NCBI GenBank assembly: GCA_034401135.1
Contig: JAWZSP010000002.1
Location: 4,712,001 to 4,776,000 of the forward strand
DNA: 64,000 bases
Direction: 5' to 3'
Source of the DNA: Volutella citrinella
Taxonomy: Eukaryota > Ascomycota > Sordariomycetes > Hypocreales > Nectriaceae
Part shown: positions 47,773-59,547 of the stretch, in pieces
Numbering within the stretch: the stretch's first letter is position 1
Layout: every line of letters begins with the position of its first letter
Notes under the pieces: model-generated
Database searches by the model: none
What the model saw: the letters and a program-made list of their open reading frames with translations, nothing else
Told to the model about the DNA's origin: nothing
Program-made: the position numbers and the translations under genes

Positions 47773-49077
47773 CTATTGGGTTCGACCTTGCCCCGAGTTC
47801 CTTGCGCCAGTGGCTAGAGACGACAGCTGGTCCAGTGCAGCAAAGTCATCCCGCATCGTATCTAGGTCCGTCTCCGGGCTGCTCATTGCCAGCTTGACAA
47901 CTACTTTCAGCACTGAGTGCAGAAGCAGTGAGAAGAGGCTGTTGAACATGACTGGCTTTGGCAAACAGAAACTACTGACGCAGTGTCGCAACGCGAGAGA
48001 ATATGTCCGCTCCCACGTTTCCAGCAGGCCGATTATCTGCACTTTCCAGGCCTGCAGGTCGAGAACATCGTATCTTATTTGCATCTCAGACAGTTTGCAC
48101 AGGAACTCGGTTGTTTGCCCTGACAGCACAGCCAGCTCGGTACGCGCGCGTCGATCCAGTGTCACGTCCTTAGCTACTAAAGCGTCACGAACCACATCCA
48201 CTGAAACCTGGCTGCTCTTGGGCCGGCCAGAGTCGAAGAGCTTCATAACGAAGATGTCCAGTGGGGGGAGGTCGACTCGGCTGCGCGGGACGATGCGACC
48301 ATTGTCCGTGACGGTTGGGCGGCAATGGTGCTGGTGCATGATGCGCAGGCCGTAGATGAAGTGCTGCATGGCCGCGTTCAAGTTGCCAAGGGTCGCCTCT
48401 ATGCTAATGAACAGCTGGCAGCACAGAAGCGCAGCCTTAGCCATTTCTGGAGTCGCTTCTGCCCCGAGGCGACGTGCAAGGCTTGTGACGGCCATGTTAT
48501 ATGCGTCTAAGCCCTTGTTGACGTGGACCAGCGTATTTTGGCCGTTATCCGTGGACCGTGTCTGTTTGAAGTTTTCGTGGAGTGCGCAGAGCGACGTGAC
48601 TGCATATCGAATGGTGGGATCGGACAACATGACGAGTGTTGCTCGGGCTTCTGTGTCATAGCCGACGTTGACGTTGAGCCCTGCATGTTTTATGGTGAAG
48701 TAGCGAGCGAGCTTGTTGACCTCGTCCGCCGAGATGATGGATGCCCTGGGTTGATAAATCGAAAGAGACTCATCTGGCTGGGTAGCTATTTCCCGCTCGG
48801 GAGGTGATGGTGTGTCGGGTGGTGATGGTAGTCCAGCAGTGACGACTTGGAATATTGATGGGTATCCATCACACGCGCGGCCAGTCGAGACGCAGCGTTT
48901 ACATGCCGGTCTAGCCTCGTCGCACTTAACCCTCCGGACTCTACGCGACGCGAGCATTGTTAGTTCCGGCACTCATCCAGACATCATGTCGTAATCTCAC
49001 CTGCACGTATGACAGCCTGTCCTCGTCTTGGGCTTAAACTGTCGCTTCCGGGGCTGGTGCTGTCCTGGCTGCGTCAT
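47773..49077 (-). CDS. Zn2Cys6 transcription factor
   Basis: Two exons (49001-49077, 47773-48940) give 414 aa. The zinc cluster is split by the 60-nt intron: 'TRTGCHTCR' in exon 1 and 'VRRVKCDEARPACKRC' then 'CDGYP' in exon 2, the classic GCHTCRxRRVKCDE form. A Pro-rich linker ('SPPDTPSPPE') and a helical regulatory region follow, without a clear full Fungal_trans domain (DUF3468-like region possible). It is divergent from the SMP-30-like secreted gene, 572 bp away, making that gene a candidate target. The second exon also has open readings from non-ATG codons; the spliced start is required for a whole zinc cluster. Confidence 0.88.
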
Positions 49078-49649
49078 GGCTGAGTCGTGTCCGCGCAGGC
49101 GCTTGTCAACCTCGCTCAGATATTTGATGGATTAAGGGCGGAATTAATTGTTGAGCAATGCCGAGCGCGAGGCGGGATATGTAAACGATCAAGCGAATGA
49201 CGGTGCGGACGACGACGTAATTGCGGGATGGCAATGTTCAATCCCGATGCCACCGAGTCGATCAGCGTCTCATCGACTAATCTGTATTGGGAAGATTGAA
49301 CGACTGGGCCAATTAAATCGGGTCGCTTGCGTCCTTGCGTGTGAGAAAGTCCCCGGAGTCCCAAGGAGAGTGAGAATTTAGCGGTATCCACCCTACACTT
49401 GCATTGAGGTGATGTTCGACTGGAATGCGGATACACAAGGTCATTTGACCAATTCGGAGTTGCGAACGAACTGCCGAATCATGTTGGGTTACGTTCTATA
49501 CAGCCTATATGGCAGAATAATCGGATCGTCTTCCGTAATTTCGCGTCCAGGCTGCAGTTGGAATTACAAGTCTGCACACCCATATATAAATGGGCGGCTT
49601 ACATGTCTACAGCTACGGATCAACCCATCTCACTTGTCACCTCGCCCAC
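49078..49649. promoter_or_regulatory. Divergent promoter, Zn2Cys6 factor and SMP-30-like gene
   Basis: Contains a TATATAAA box at about 49582-49589 on the plus side. With the usual 25-35 bp spacing, transcription of the SMP-30-like gene would begin after the ATG at 49590. The translational start is therefore probably 49650 or 49674. Confidence 0.45.
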
Positions 49650-50684
49650 ATGTCTTCTAATAATTCCTTTGCCATGTGGTCTCTGCTCCGTCTTGCAACC
49701 CTGGCCTTGACTTTGCCAGTTGCGGCCCTCGGCAACGGTGCAAAGCCAAAGCTGTTAACGCAGCTCGAGCCCACATTCCGTATCGAAAACATTGCCATTC
49801 TACCCAACAGCACCCTCATCGTCTGCAACGCCTTCACGGGCGAGTTATTCGGCATCAATCCTCTCCACGGCCACTCCGGCGCTGCCCCCTACTTTGTTAC
49901 CTCCTTCGCCCCCCAGTCAAACGCCATCTTCGGGCTCACCACACCGGGGCCCAACACCGTTGCTGCTACGGCTAACAAGTTCAACTGGACGACACAAGCA
50001 GTCCTTCCTGGATCCAATGCCGTGCACCTCGTTTCACTCAATAAGAAGGGCCCCAAGACCAAGTCATTCACCATCCCAGACGCGAAATGGCTTAACGGTC
50101 TGACAACTGTCCCTGGCGCACCTCACCTTCTGCTCATCGCCGATTGCCGTGCTGGAGCTCTGTTGCGTCTGGACACGCGAACGGGAGATGTAAAGACTGT
50201 CAGCTCTGATCCATTGTTTGCCACACTTGAGGCTTCCTTCTTCCCTCTCGGCATCAATGGCGTCCACGCCCTCGACGGGTACGTGTACTTTACCAACACG
50301 GACCAGAAGCTGTATGGCCGCTTAGCCATCGATTCCCAGGGTTTCACAGTGGGAAAACCGGCCGAGGTCATCGCCAGCGGCCTTAGCGGGTCGACGTATG
50401 ACGACTTTGCTTTGAGAGACGACCACACGGCGTATCTGGCGACGGGTATGGGTGGAGTGAACGGCATTGAGAAGGTCTCTGAGGACGGCAAAGGCACAAT
50501 GGCTGCGAGCTGGCCTTTTGGATCGACTGAGATTAGCCAGGCTGTCTCGGGGGTGTTTGGTCGGACAAGGAGGGATCGAGGAACGTTGTACTTTGCCACG
50601 GCCGGGGAATACCTGGGACTTCCAAACGCAACGGCCACTGGTGCGCAGGTGTTTTCCCTCAAGGTTGACAACTGCCGCACATGA
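49650..50684 (+). CDS. Secreted SMP-30/gluconolactonase-like beta-propeller protein
   Basis: A single exon of 344 aa from the ATG at 49650 (or 336 aa from 49674, which opens the signal peptide MWSLLRLATLALTLPVAALG). Repeated blade-like patterns are seen: 'IENIAILPNSTLIVCNAFTG', 'AKWLNGLTTVPGAPHLLLIA', 'GINGVHALDGYVYFTNTDQK' and 'YDDFALRDDHTAYLATGMGG', as in six-bladed propellers of the SMP-30/strictosidine-synthase type. Some of these are lactonases; others have no known reaction. Fungal secreted relatives often sit in metabolite clusters. The catalytic metal ligands cannot be assigned with confidence from sequence alone. Confidence 0.8.
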   Translation: MSSNNSFAMWSLLRLATLALTLPVAALGNGAKPKLLTQLEPTFRIENIAILPNSTLIVCNAFTGELFGINPLHGHSGAAPYFVTSFAPQSNAIFGLTTPGPNTVAATANKFNWTTQAVLPGSNAVHLVSLNKKGPKTKSFTIPDAKWLNGLTTVPGAPHLLLIADCRAGALLRLDTRTGDVKTVSSDPLFATLEASFFPLGINGVHALDGYVYFTNTDQKLYGRLAIDSQGFTVGKPAEVIASGLSGSTYDDFALRDDHTAYLATGMGGVNGIEKVSEDGKGTMAASWPFGSTEISQAVSGVFGRTRRDRGTLYFATAGEYLGLPNATATGAQVFSLKVDNCRT

Positions 50685-52871
50685 GGGATACCATCTCATG
50701 GGGACTCTAACTCAAGGGCTTCATGGAGGCCCATAGTCACATAGGCAGAAGTGCACAGTTGCGGCATTGCTGTAGCCGCTTGAAGAATGTTAAGCAACAC
50801 CACGTTTACTCCCTCGATGCTGTAGCTCGGAGGCGTATTTGCGACAATGTGAATGATAAGAAGTAGTGCTTCAAGTATGAAATCTTGATGGGAGGGTATT
50901 CTTGGCTGTACTGGGATTATTCATCATTTTCTAGGCTCGCCTCTATGTCCCCCGTACAACGGCGCGCAAAACTTGCAGCCTTTTTTGTATCGGGGAACCG
51001 TGCTGGGCAGCCAACCGTATATTGAGTCCTAGCCAAACCATATAGGGGTTCGCATTGGCAAACAATGTCGCTTTTAGGGAGTCGAAGGCGGACGATAGAC
51101 ATGTTGAGAGCCCCGAACCGTGGGGGCAGCTCAGCGTATCGTCTCGCAACTCAGGCGCCGGAGCTGGCGGGTCGGACTGTCGGATAGTGAGACTGGGAAA
51201 CTATGACTTGCAGAAGTTCAGCACGAAAGCGCTCGATCTGCTGAGGGTTAGTCGACTAGATGCACATTGGGCTATTCGATACGAAGCCTTCGGAGGAGGA
51301 CATCCCCGTGGCCAAGACGAGGCGACAAATATACGGTGAGCGAGGCACATCAACGCTGTTGCTGGCTGTACTGCGTGTTGGGGAACCTGGGAGGAGGTTG
51401 GGCGAGACTTGTGGGAGATAATCGAAGCCACTGCGTATTGGGGTGATGGGCTGTTGGCGGATTGGAATGGTGCGTCGAAAACACACTTCTGTCAGTGAAG
51501 TCGGTTCGTCCCATCAAGAACTTGGTTCTCGCAAATGCTGCGCCACCGGTGTCGTTTTGGGACTATGAAATTGAATCGAAATGATAAATGCCTCCTTAAT
51601 AGACGCAACATAAGGCCGCATAGGGTGGGTGGAATTGAATCCCTGCCCCAGTCTGGATCCTTTCGCTTGGCACCTATGCCCTACTGCCCTGGTGGGCTGA
51701 GCATCGGGGGGCACCAATAGACGATCCACCTATCATACTGGAGCCATTGAGGCGACCCAAGCTTTGCAAGTAGGCACGTGGTGAGTGGCGGGGACTGATA
51801 TCAACTTGTGCCGGGGAGGGACCCGGGCAGGCTGATGTGTGGAGGGACTAGGGGGAGTTCGGTAGGTGCCGGTTTCATCAGGGCGCTGCGTCGATGGGCG
51901 GCTGTGCAGATAGGAGAAGAAAATATCATCATCCGTTGGCGTGCTATGGGTATTTATTGCGCATGCCAAGGAATCGCCGCTGTAGCTTGGCCTGGGTCAC
52001 GGTGATGCTGGGTGTCACTTGCAACACGAATGTATCGTGGAGTCGACCCGATCGCAAGAATACAGTAAAGGACAAAGGGCAAGCCAGCCTTTCTAATCAA
52101 TCAACTCCCCTCGGTATCGATCCTTCTTCCCATATCTCAACACTCAACAGACCACATCAGTCTTGGCCGGCAAACGGCCATGGGCCAAGACTTGTCGATC
52201 CTCCCTGTATTTGACAGCTCAGCCACACCCTATAATTGTCTTGGGAGAGACTGGGCACCGTAGAACCCAATCAGGTTGTGCAGCGGCAAATCTGAAACGA
52301 CTGTGTTCTTGCTGTGCAGACCTGCTAAGGCTAGTTTAGAGACGTGAGGAGGGGCGCGTTATGCATAATCAAAGCTCGGTCAACCTTCTTTGCCGCGCTG
52401 CGCATCAAACCGCGCAAAATGGCCCTCGGGCACTTCTTGATTCGGTGCTTTGCGAGGCCCCCAAATCCTTCATGGGCACTTGGGCCCGCCAAGATGGCAC
52501 TCTATTCGTTCTTGACGCGATCCGTCAGGTCACACATAGGCGCATGTTCGATTTAGCGCCGATATGCCAGGGCCATTGGGCCAGAGGGGCGAGCTGAGGG
52601 GGGCCCTGGCCTAGGGTTGAGCATCCTTCATCCTTCTCCATAGACTGCGCCCCTGCCCATGGACTTGGCAACGTCGAACGTGGGGAAAATAGAGCCTCTG
52701 ATTGGTCACTACGATAACGTTGACGGAGATGTCGCACTCTTGGGTTCTATCAATCAGTAGTTCAATAAATACTGATAGAATCTACAACTTGGTAAACATT
52801 GTCGCTATGAACCACGCCTTTCGATACAATCATTCAATCTATTGAACCTACCAAGTGTGGTAGTGCGCATC
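50685..52871. other. Intergenic region without recognisable gene
   Basis: About 2.2 kb. Frames up to about 90 codons exist on both strands, but none has a conserved motif, signal peptide or splice support. No repeat or mobile element was recognised. Confidence 0.4.
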
Positions 52872-55025
52872 ATGAAGCTTTCGACAGCCCTCACAGTCAC
52901 TCTGGCGGTTGTCGCCCAGAGCCGCTCCGTGGCAATTACTCCCCGAGCCAACAACCTAAACTCACTCATAAAATTTCTTGACTTGGTAAGACCGACCTCG
53001 CGATGGACGCAATCGAGAGAAGCTGACATGGTCACGACAGATCGGCCTGCCAGGAGGCAAGCCAAGCGACGACGTGAGTTCCCATCTCCATCACAATCAC
53101 TTGACAGTTTTCATCTAAGCCTTGCAGTGGAAAAACGTAAAGTGCGACCACGCGTCCCTCACGGACGACACCAAGAATCCAAAGGCCATTTGGGACGGCG
53201 CAAAGGCGCAGAGCGCCTGGCTCTCGATGATCACTGAGTGGGACCGCAAGAGCGACGAGGAGAAGGAGAAGCTGTGGTTCCCCAACTTTGTGGGCAACTA
53301 CTTCAAGGCCAAGCCGGGGCTCAACTGCGGCCGCCTCGGTGATCCGAACTGCGAAGTGAGTTGTGGAAAGCCGAGACTTCGGCCTTTTGATGCTTACTCC
53401 GAGACCAGGTCACTGTAAACTGCGGCCAAGAAGGAGCAAACGCACCTGTCGTCGCCCCTGCTGCCTATGGTAAGGACCCATGGCCACCGTCTCGATCTGC
53501 TTCGGCAACTAACGCCGTGTAGTCATCATCAACTCAATGTCATTCCTTCACAAGGGCCTCAACTCAATCAAGCAGGGCCTGGTAGAGGCCCGCGATGGGT
53601 TCGACGGCCAGCTCGGCCCCTTTGCTTCGGTTCGTTGACATTTCGCGGGAGTGGTAGGCATTCTAGCTAACGCGCCCCAAGACTTTTTCAAGCAAAAAGA
53701 AGGCATTGCTGCGGTACCTGGAGGAAGCGTATCGAAACAAGCTCATTGCGGATGGTGTTCTGGTGGGCTTCTCCTTCATCACTGCGGGTGGCTTCAACAC
53801 GGGTACGCATCCGAACGGGGGCTCTTCTCTCGTCGCACCGCTGACTTTCTGCAGTTTTCCAAAAGGTCTTTCAAACCAGGAATGGACTGGTCAAGGACTA
53901 TAGCAACGCCTTTGCCTCTGGTGCGACCAACTTTGTGAGCAGTTATTCGTCCTGGCGCTGATGGGGTGTGGGACTAATCTGAGCTGCAGTACAAGGACAG
54001 CATGTCTAGTGGAGTCGCCGCCATGATGGAAATCACGGAAGAATTTGATGCGGCCTGGTCTACCGTCGCCAAGGGCTACATTGATGCCATCGACAAGGCT
54101 GCCGAGGATCTCTTCTCCGACCCCACCAAGCTCTTCGACATGATCAAGGACGGCCAGGCCTGGACGCCAAACACTCTTCCGCCGCCCGCCCAGGTGGAAG
54201 ACAAGATGCTCAAGTTCCTGCAGATGCTTACGATCCAAAACGCTTGGAAGGGCGGTCCGGAGGCGGGCATGCCTGTCATCGTGTAAGTTGCTGCCCCTTC
54301 ACTTTGAGATACTCGGCATCTGACCATTCAGGACGATGGATGGCCTCAAGAAGAAGGACTATGGCCCCGGCAGGTGCATCAGTAACGACCTTTCGGCAGA
54401 TAGCTTTGGGCCCATTTCAAGCAAGCCCATTGGCGCGGATGGAAATAGCTGGAGATTTGGCAATTTTGAGAATTCATATGCCTGTGACAAACACGGACAA
54501 TACGGTCAGCGGGCTTGTCACTCACATCACATCGCACGAACAGATCTCACTAACTCGACTGCAGTCATCATGTCCGTCCGGGCCACCCCGTACTGCGACG
54601 AAGACCAGGAGGTCTGCGGACGCAACGTTGGACCCTTCTTCGAGCTGCCCGTGGGCAACGACAAGCTCAAGGGCGGTCTCGACATTCACCTCGACGAAAT
54701 CGTCCGCAAGTACGAGCCATTCCGCATCCCCGTCGAGTAATAACACGAGCTAACTGTGCGTAGTGCCGTCAACACATGGAGGGAAAACGGCAACAAGAAC
54801 GGCTGGAAGGTCAATGAGCTCAAGACGGCCGGCGACATTGGAAAGGTCACCGACGGCGGCACGCGCGGGTTCGAGAATGCCTTTGGGCTCGTCAACATCC
54901 CCGTGTGCTCATTTGAGGAGGTAGCCAAGAATGCGTGGGACTATCAGTTTGCGTACACTGATAATGCCCGCAAGAAGAGGGCCGAGAACCCCTCTTGGCC
55001 CTGCAACAACCCGGAGGGCAATTAG
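52872..55025 (+). CDS. Secreted protein of unknown function, 11-exon family, paralogue 2
   Basis: Eleven exons give 538 aa: 52872-52985, 53041-53073, 53128-53355, 53409-53469, 53523-53629, 53682-53802, 53855-53934, 53990-54282, 54332-54504, 54565-54709 and 54764-55025. The signal peptide is MKLSTALTVTLAVVAQSRS. It shares blocks with the 26-kb paralogue in the same order: 'LNCGRLGDPNCE', 'TVNCGQ', 'NKLIADGVLVGFSFIT', 'NFYKDSM', 'PEAGMPVIV', 'VIMSVRATPYC', 'AVNTWRENGNKNGW' and a C-terminal 'PSWPCN'. Exons 5 (107 nt) and 6 (121 nt) have the same length in both genes. Intron 5 uses a GTTCGT donor and an AAG acceptor. Function unknown; extracellular. Confidence 0.85.
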
Positions 55026-55242
55026 GCTAATGCCCAGTCGTGGTGGTCAGAGCAGGTGTATACTAGACGTCAGGCGCTCCACAAGCGGCACCATTTTAGT
55101 GCTGGTTGGAGGCATTGTAGCAAACAACGTTTTTTGCATTGTGTGATTCAATATGACTCTGTATGAGCCATCCCCCCGAAAAGGCAAATGACGTGGCTGT
55201 GGCTTGCGCTGGATTTTTCGAGGCGCTGCTGTTGTCGGGGCT

Positions 55243-55370
55243 CGGAGCATCCGATTCTTGTTGCTCTGAGCGCTGACTGCTGGTCGGACCTCGGAGCCTC
55301 CGCACCTCCAGTATGGGTTGCAGCGCGGAGTCTACAGGCTGTTACTGTCACTCGGAGGACGGAGCCTCCG
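55243..55370. promoter_or_regulatory. Three CGG-N5-CCG palindromes before the ABC transporter
   Basis: CGGAGCATCCG at 55243-55253 and two identical CGGAGCCTCCG copies at 55292-55302 and 55360-55370. Inverted CGG half-sites with fixed 5-bp spacing are the usual targets of dimeric Zn2Cys6 regulators. They lie about 376-503 bp upstream of the transporter ATG, as expected for drug-responsive control. Confidence 0.55.
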
Positions 55371-55745
55371 GTGGGCGAGCGGGGAATGCGGGATAACGGG
55401 ATCCGCGCATCCCGCCATTGACTCACGCCGGGGAATAAAGTGAATGAACGAACCCCACTTTTTAGTTAGTTACGACAAACAGCCGTTGATTCGCTCCACC
55501 GGATACACTGACGTCGGAGTCGCTCGCCAAGAGCTGGACGAAATAATAAAATGGACAAGGGTTCCCAATCGTCATTCATTTTTTATTTCCGTCGTGTTTG
55601 ATCACTTTTCCCCCCTCGCCGACGCCTCCGTCGCCGCTGCATCCCAGAGACTGAAGCTGCGCCAGCCTCTGCCATCGTCAACACCAGCGCAGCAACGACG
55701 CCAACAGTTAGGCTAAATTGATCTAGCCAACCAGATTCGCCCAGC

Positions 55746-58700
55746 ATGTCACCAGCAGCCGAGGAAGACGTGCTCAGCTCGAGCCAGTCGGGCAAGCAGG
55801 ACACCACCAAAACCGAAGAAGGTGGCTTCAAGTACTTTCTGCGCGTCTTCTCCTACGCCGCCCGCCTCGAATGGATCTTCAACATCATCAGCTTCATCTG
55901 CGCCATCGGCTCCGGCGTCGCCCTGCCGCTCATGGACATTGTCTTTGGCAAGTTCGTCAACGCCTTTAATGACTTCGCCGCGGGGACCTCGAGCGCCGCC
56001 AGCTACCGGAAGGAGGTCACGCACTTTACGCTCTACTTCATCTACCTGTTTGTCGCCAAGTTTGCGCTCACGTACATCTGGACGTCGCTCTTGGCCATCA
56101 CAGCGGTGCGCACGACAAAGAGGCTGCGCGTGAGCTTCTTGCGCCACACGCTGCGCCAGGAAATCGCCTTCTTCGACACCCCCTCGTCGTCCATCTCCGG
56201 GCAGCTCACGACAAACGGCAATCTCATCAACAATGGCATCTCGGAGAAGCTTGGCCTGACGGTGGCGGCCCTGTCGACCTTTGTCTCGGCATTCATTGTC
56301 GCCTTTATCGTCCAGTGGAAGCTCACGCTCATCATCATCTCCATCGTCCCAGTCAACATTGTCGTCACCGTCGTCTGCATCATCTACGACACAATCTACG
56401 AGTACGGCATGCTTGCCGTCTACAGCAAGTCCAGCTCGATTGCCGAAGAAGCCTTTTCCACGATCCGAACAATACACGCCTTCTGGGCATTTCCCAAGCT
56501 GTCGAAGCAGTTCACCGCCGTCATGGAGGAGGCTCGCGCGATTGGCAACAAGAAATCGCTTGTCTACGCCATCCTCTTTGGCATCGAATTCTTCTGCATC
56601 TATTCGGCTTACGGACTAGCCTTTTGGCGTGGCATTCGCATGTATGCATCGGGCGAGATTTCGAATCCCGGCTCCGTTGTCACCGTCGTCTTCGCCATCA
56701 TCGTCGCCGCCCAGGCTCTCACCCAGATCGCGCCGCAGACCATCGCCATCAGCAAGGCCACCGCTGCCGCGCAGGAAATGTTCACCATCATCGATCGCAA
56801 ATCCGAGATTGATCCTCTGGCCGAGGAGGGCGAGGAGATTTCCGACTTCCAGGGCGACATCAAGATGCGCAATGTGCGCTTCGCGTATCCATCTCGACCA
56901 GATGTCCAGGTCCTGCGCGGGCTCAACATTGATATCCCGGCAAACAAGACAACCGCCTTTGTTGGAGCCAGCGGTTCTGGTAAGAGCACGCTCTTTGGCC
57001 TGCTTGAGCGGTGGTATCTGCCCGAGAGCGGATCTTCCATTACCCTCGACGGCCGACCTAGCGACAAGCTCAACCTGCGATGGCTGCGCACAAACATCCG
57101 ACTCGTCCAGCAGGAGCCCATCCTCTTCAGCGGAACCATTATGCAGAACGTGCTCAACGGCCTCGCCGGCACCCAGATTGCGAGCCTATCTGACGACGAA
57201 CAGCATAAGCTCGCCATCTCGGCATGTCAAGCCGCATACGCCCACGACTTCATCCAGGACCTGCCCCAGGGCTACGATACAATGATCGGCGAGCGCGGCG
57301 CGTCTCTGTCCGGTGGCCAGAAGCAACGCATCGTCATCGCCCGCAGCATCATCTCGAATCCTAAGGTGCTCCTCCTCGATGAGGCAACCAGTGCGCTGGA
57401 CCCCAACGCCGAGCGGATCGTTCAGCAAGCGTTGAACAACGTCGCCAAAGGCCGCACCATGATGGTCGTCGCCCATCGACTCGCGACGGTGCGAGATGCC
57501 GATAACATTATTGTCATGTCCAAGGGCGATGTCATCGAGCAAGGAACACATGCGCAGCTGATGGAGCTCGGGGGCGCCTACTCCCGAATGGTCAAGATCC
57601 AGGACCTGGGTCATTCGCAGATCGAGGCAAATAGCGACAAGGAGGACGACGATGCCACTCCGGTCGACTTGGATCGCGCTGCGACGGCTGCCTCGGAGGC
57701 CAGGACTGGTCAAGTCGTGTCCGCTATGATCAACCACAACCTGCTCAAGGGACTGTTTCTCGTCATCAAGGAGAATCCAGAGATGTGGAGCGTCGGTGGC
57801 TTCGGGCTCTTGAGTTGTGTAGTCACAGGTAAGCATTCCCATCGCCCATCCCATGCACTTTTGCTGACCGTTGCTAGCTGCAACCTATCCCGTCATGAGC
57901 ATCCTGTTCGCCAACACAATGGGCGTCTTTGAGACGGTGGACGTCAAGAGGGGCGACTTCTTCGCCCTAATGTTCTTTGTCGTCGCAATTGCGAACCTCA
58001 TTGCATACGCAATCGCTGGCTGGTACGCAAACGTCTTGGGCCAGCACATGATGGCGCGGTACCGTGGCGAGCTCTTCCGCAACACCATTCGCCAGGGCAT
58101 GGCCTTTTTCGATAGCCCGGAGAATGCCTCGGGGGCGCTGGTGTCGAGATTGACGTCTGAGCCGACTAGCCTACAGGAGCTTGTTTCAATGAACCTGGCC
58201 CTGATTCTCACAAACCTCTTCAACGTGCTGGCAAGCTCCATTCTCGGCATTGCTGTTGGGTGGAAACTCGGCCTTGCTCTTAGTTTGGGCGCGCTACCAG
58301 TGCTGGTTTTTGCGGGATATTATCGTATCCGCCTCGAGTTCGCGTTTGAAGACGATACGGTGAAGCTCTTTGCCAGTAGCAGCGGCATGGCGTCCGAGGC
58401 AGTGATGGCGATCCGAACCGTCTCATCACTAGCCCTCGAAACAGCCATTGTCGAGAGATACGAGGCTTCCTTGGGCGGAATCGCTGCCAAAGCCATCGGC
58501 ACTGTTGCATGGAAGATGTTCTTCTACGCGCTCAGTCAGTCAGTCTCCTTCCTCGCCATGGCCCTCGGCTTCTGGTACGGCGGCCAGCTCGTCTCGACGG
58601 GCGAGTACACGAACCAGCAGTTCTACATCATCTTCATCTCCGTCATCTTCTCTGCAGAGGCCGCAGCCATGTTCTTCCAGTACACCACCAGCATCACAAA

Positions 58701-59547
58701 GGCCCAAACCGCAATCAACTACATCATGCAGCTGCGCAACGACGTGGTCATGCACGACTCTGACGACCAGGAGCCGCCTGTGTCCGAGACCAAGGAATCG
58801 GGCATCCACTGCGATAGCGTCGAGTTCTCGTACCCGCTGAGGCCTAACCTGCGGGTTCTCAAGGGCATTGATGTGAAAATCGGCGCCGGCAAGATGGTGG
58901 CGTTTGTGGGTGCATCAGGGTGCGGCAAGTCAACAATGATTGCGCTTCTGCAACGCTTCTATGACCCCACATCGGGTGCTATTGTGTCCAATGGCCAGGA
59001 TGTCCGCCAGCTCGGTCACCGAGCGCATCGCCGGGATATCGCCCTTGTGCAGCAGGAGCCTGTCTTGTATCAAGGTTCCATCCGCGATAACATTGCCCTC
59101 GGTCTCGAGGTAGATGAGCCAACCGATGCGCAGATTGAGTCTGCATGTCGCCAGGCCAATATCTGGGACTTTGTCGCATCCCTGCCCGATGGTCTAGCAA
59201 CGGCCTGTGGCAATCAGGGTCTCTCGCTTTCCGGCGGACAAAGGCAGCGCATCGCCATTGCACGGGCCCTGATTCGCGAGCCGAAGCTGTTGTTGCTCGA
59301 TGAGGCGACCAGTGCGCTGGACACTGAGTCGGAGAAGATTGTCAAGGAGGCGCTGGACAAGGCGGCCCAGGGGCGGACAACAGTCGCGGTTGCTCACCGT
59401 CTGAGCACTATCCGCGATGCTGATCTGATTGTAGTGTTTGCCCGCGGCAGGATAGAGCAAATGGGGACGCACGAGGAGCTGATTGCCAAGAGAGGCTTGT
59501 ATTATGAGATGGTTCTGGGACAGTCACTCGATAGAGAGGCCAACTAG
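55746..59547 (+). CDS. ABC-B (MDR/P-glycoprotein type) full transporter
   Basis: Two exons (55746-57828, 57878-59547) with a 49-nt intron give 1250 aa, the length of a full TMD-NBD-TMD-NBD exporter. NBD1: Walker A GASGSGKST (407-415), signature 'LSGGQKQR', Walker B 'VLLLDEATSALD'. NBD2: Walker A GASGCGKST (1039-1047), signature 'LSGGQRQR', 'LLLLDEATSALD'. Both NBDs keep the catalytic Glu and the H-loop ('VAHRLAT', 'VAHRLST'), so both sites look active. Six TM helices precede each NBD. It should export hydrophobic compounds (toxins, drugs, own metabolites) or a lipopeptide across the plasma membrane. It lies 720 bp after the secreted paralogue and has three Zn2Cys6-type sites upstream. Confidence 0.95.

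Noticed and set aside
55749..56477. 242-codon minus-strand frame
   Set aside because: Antisense of the ABC transporter first TMD; very Asp/Gly-rich shadow.
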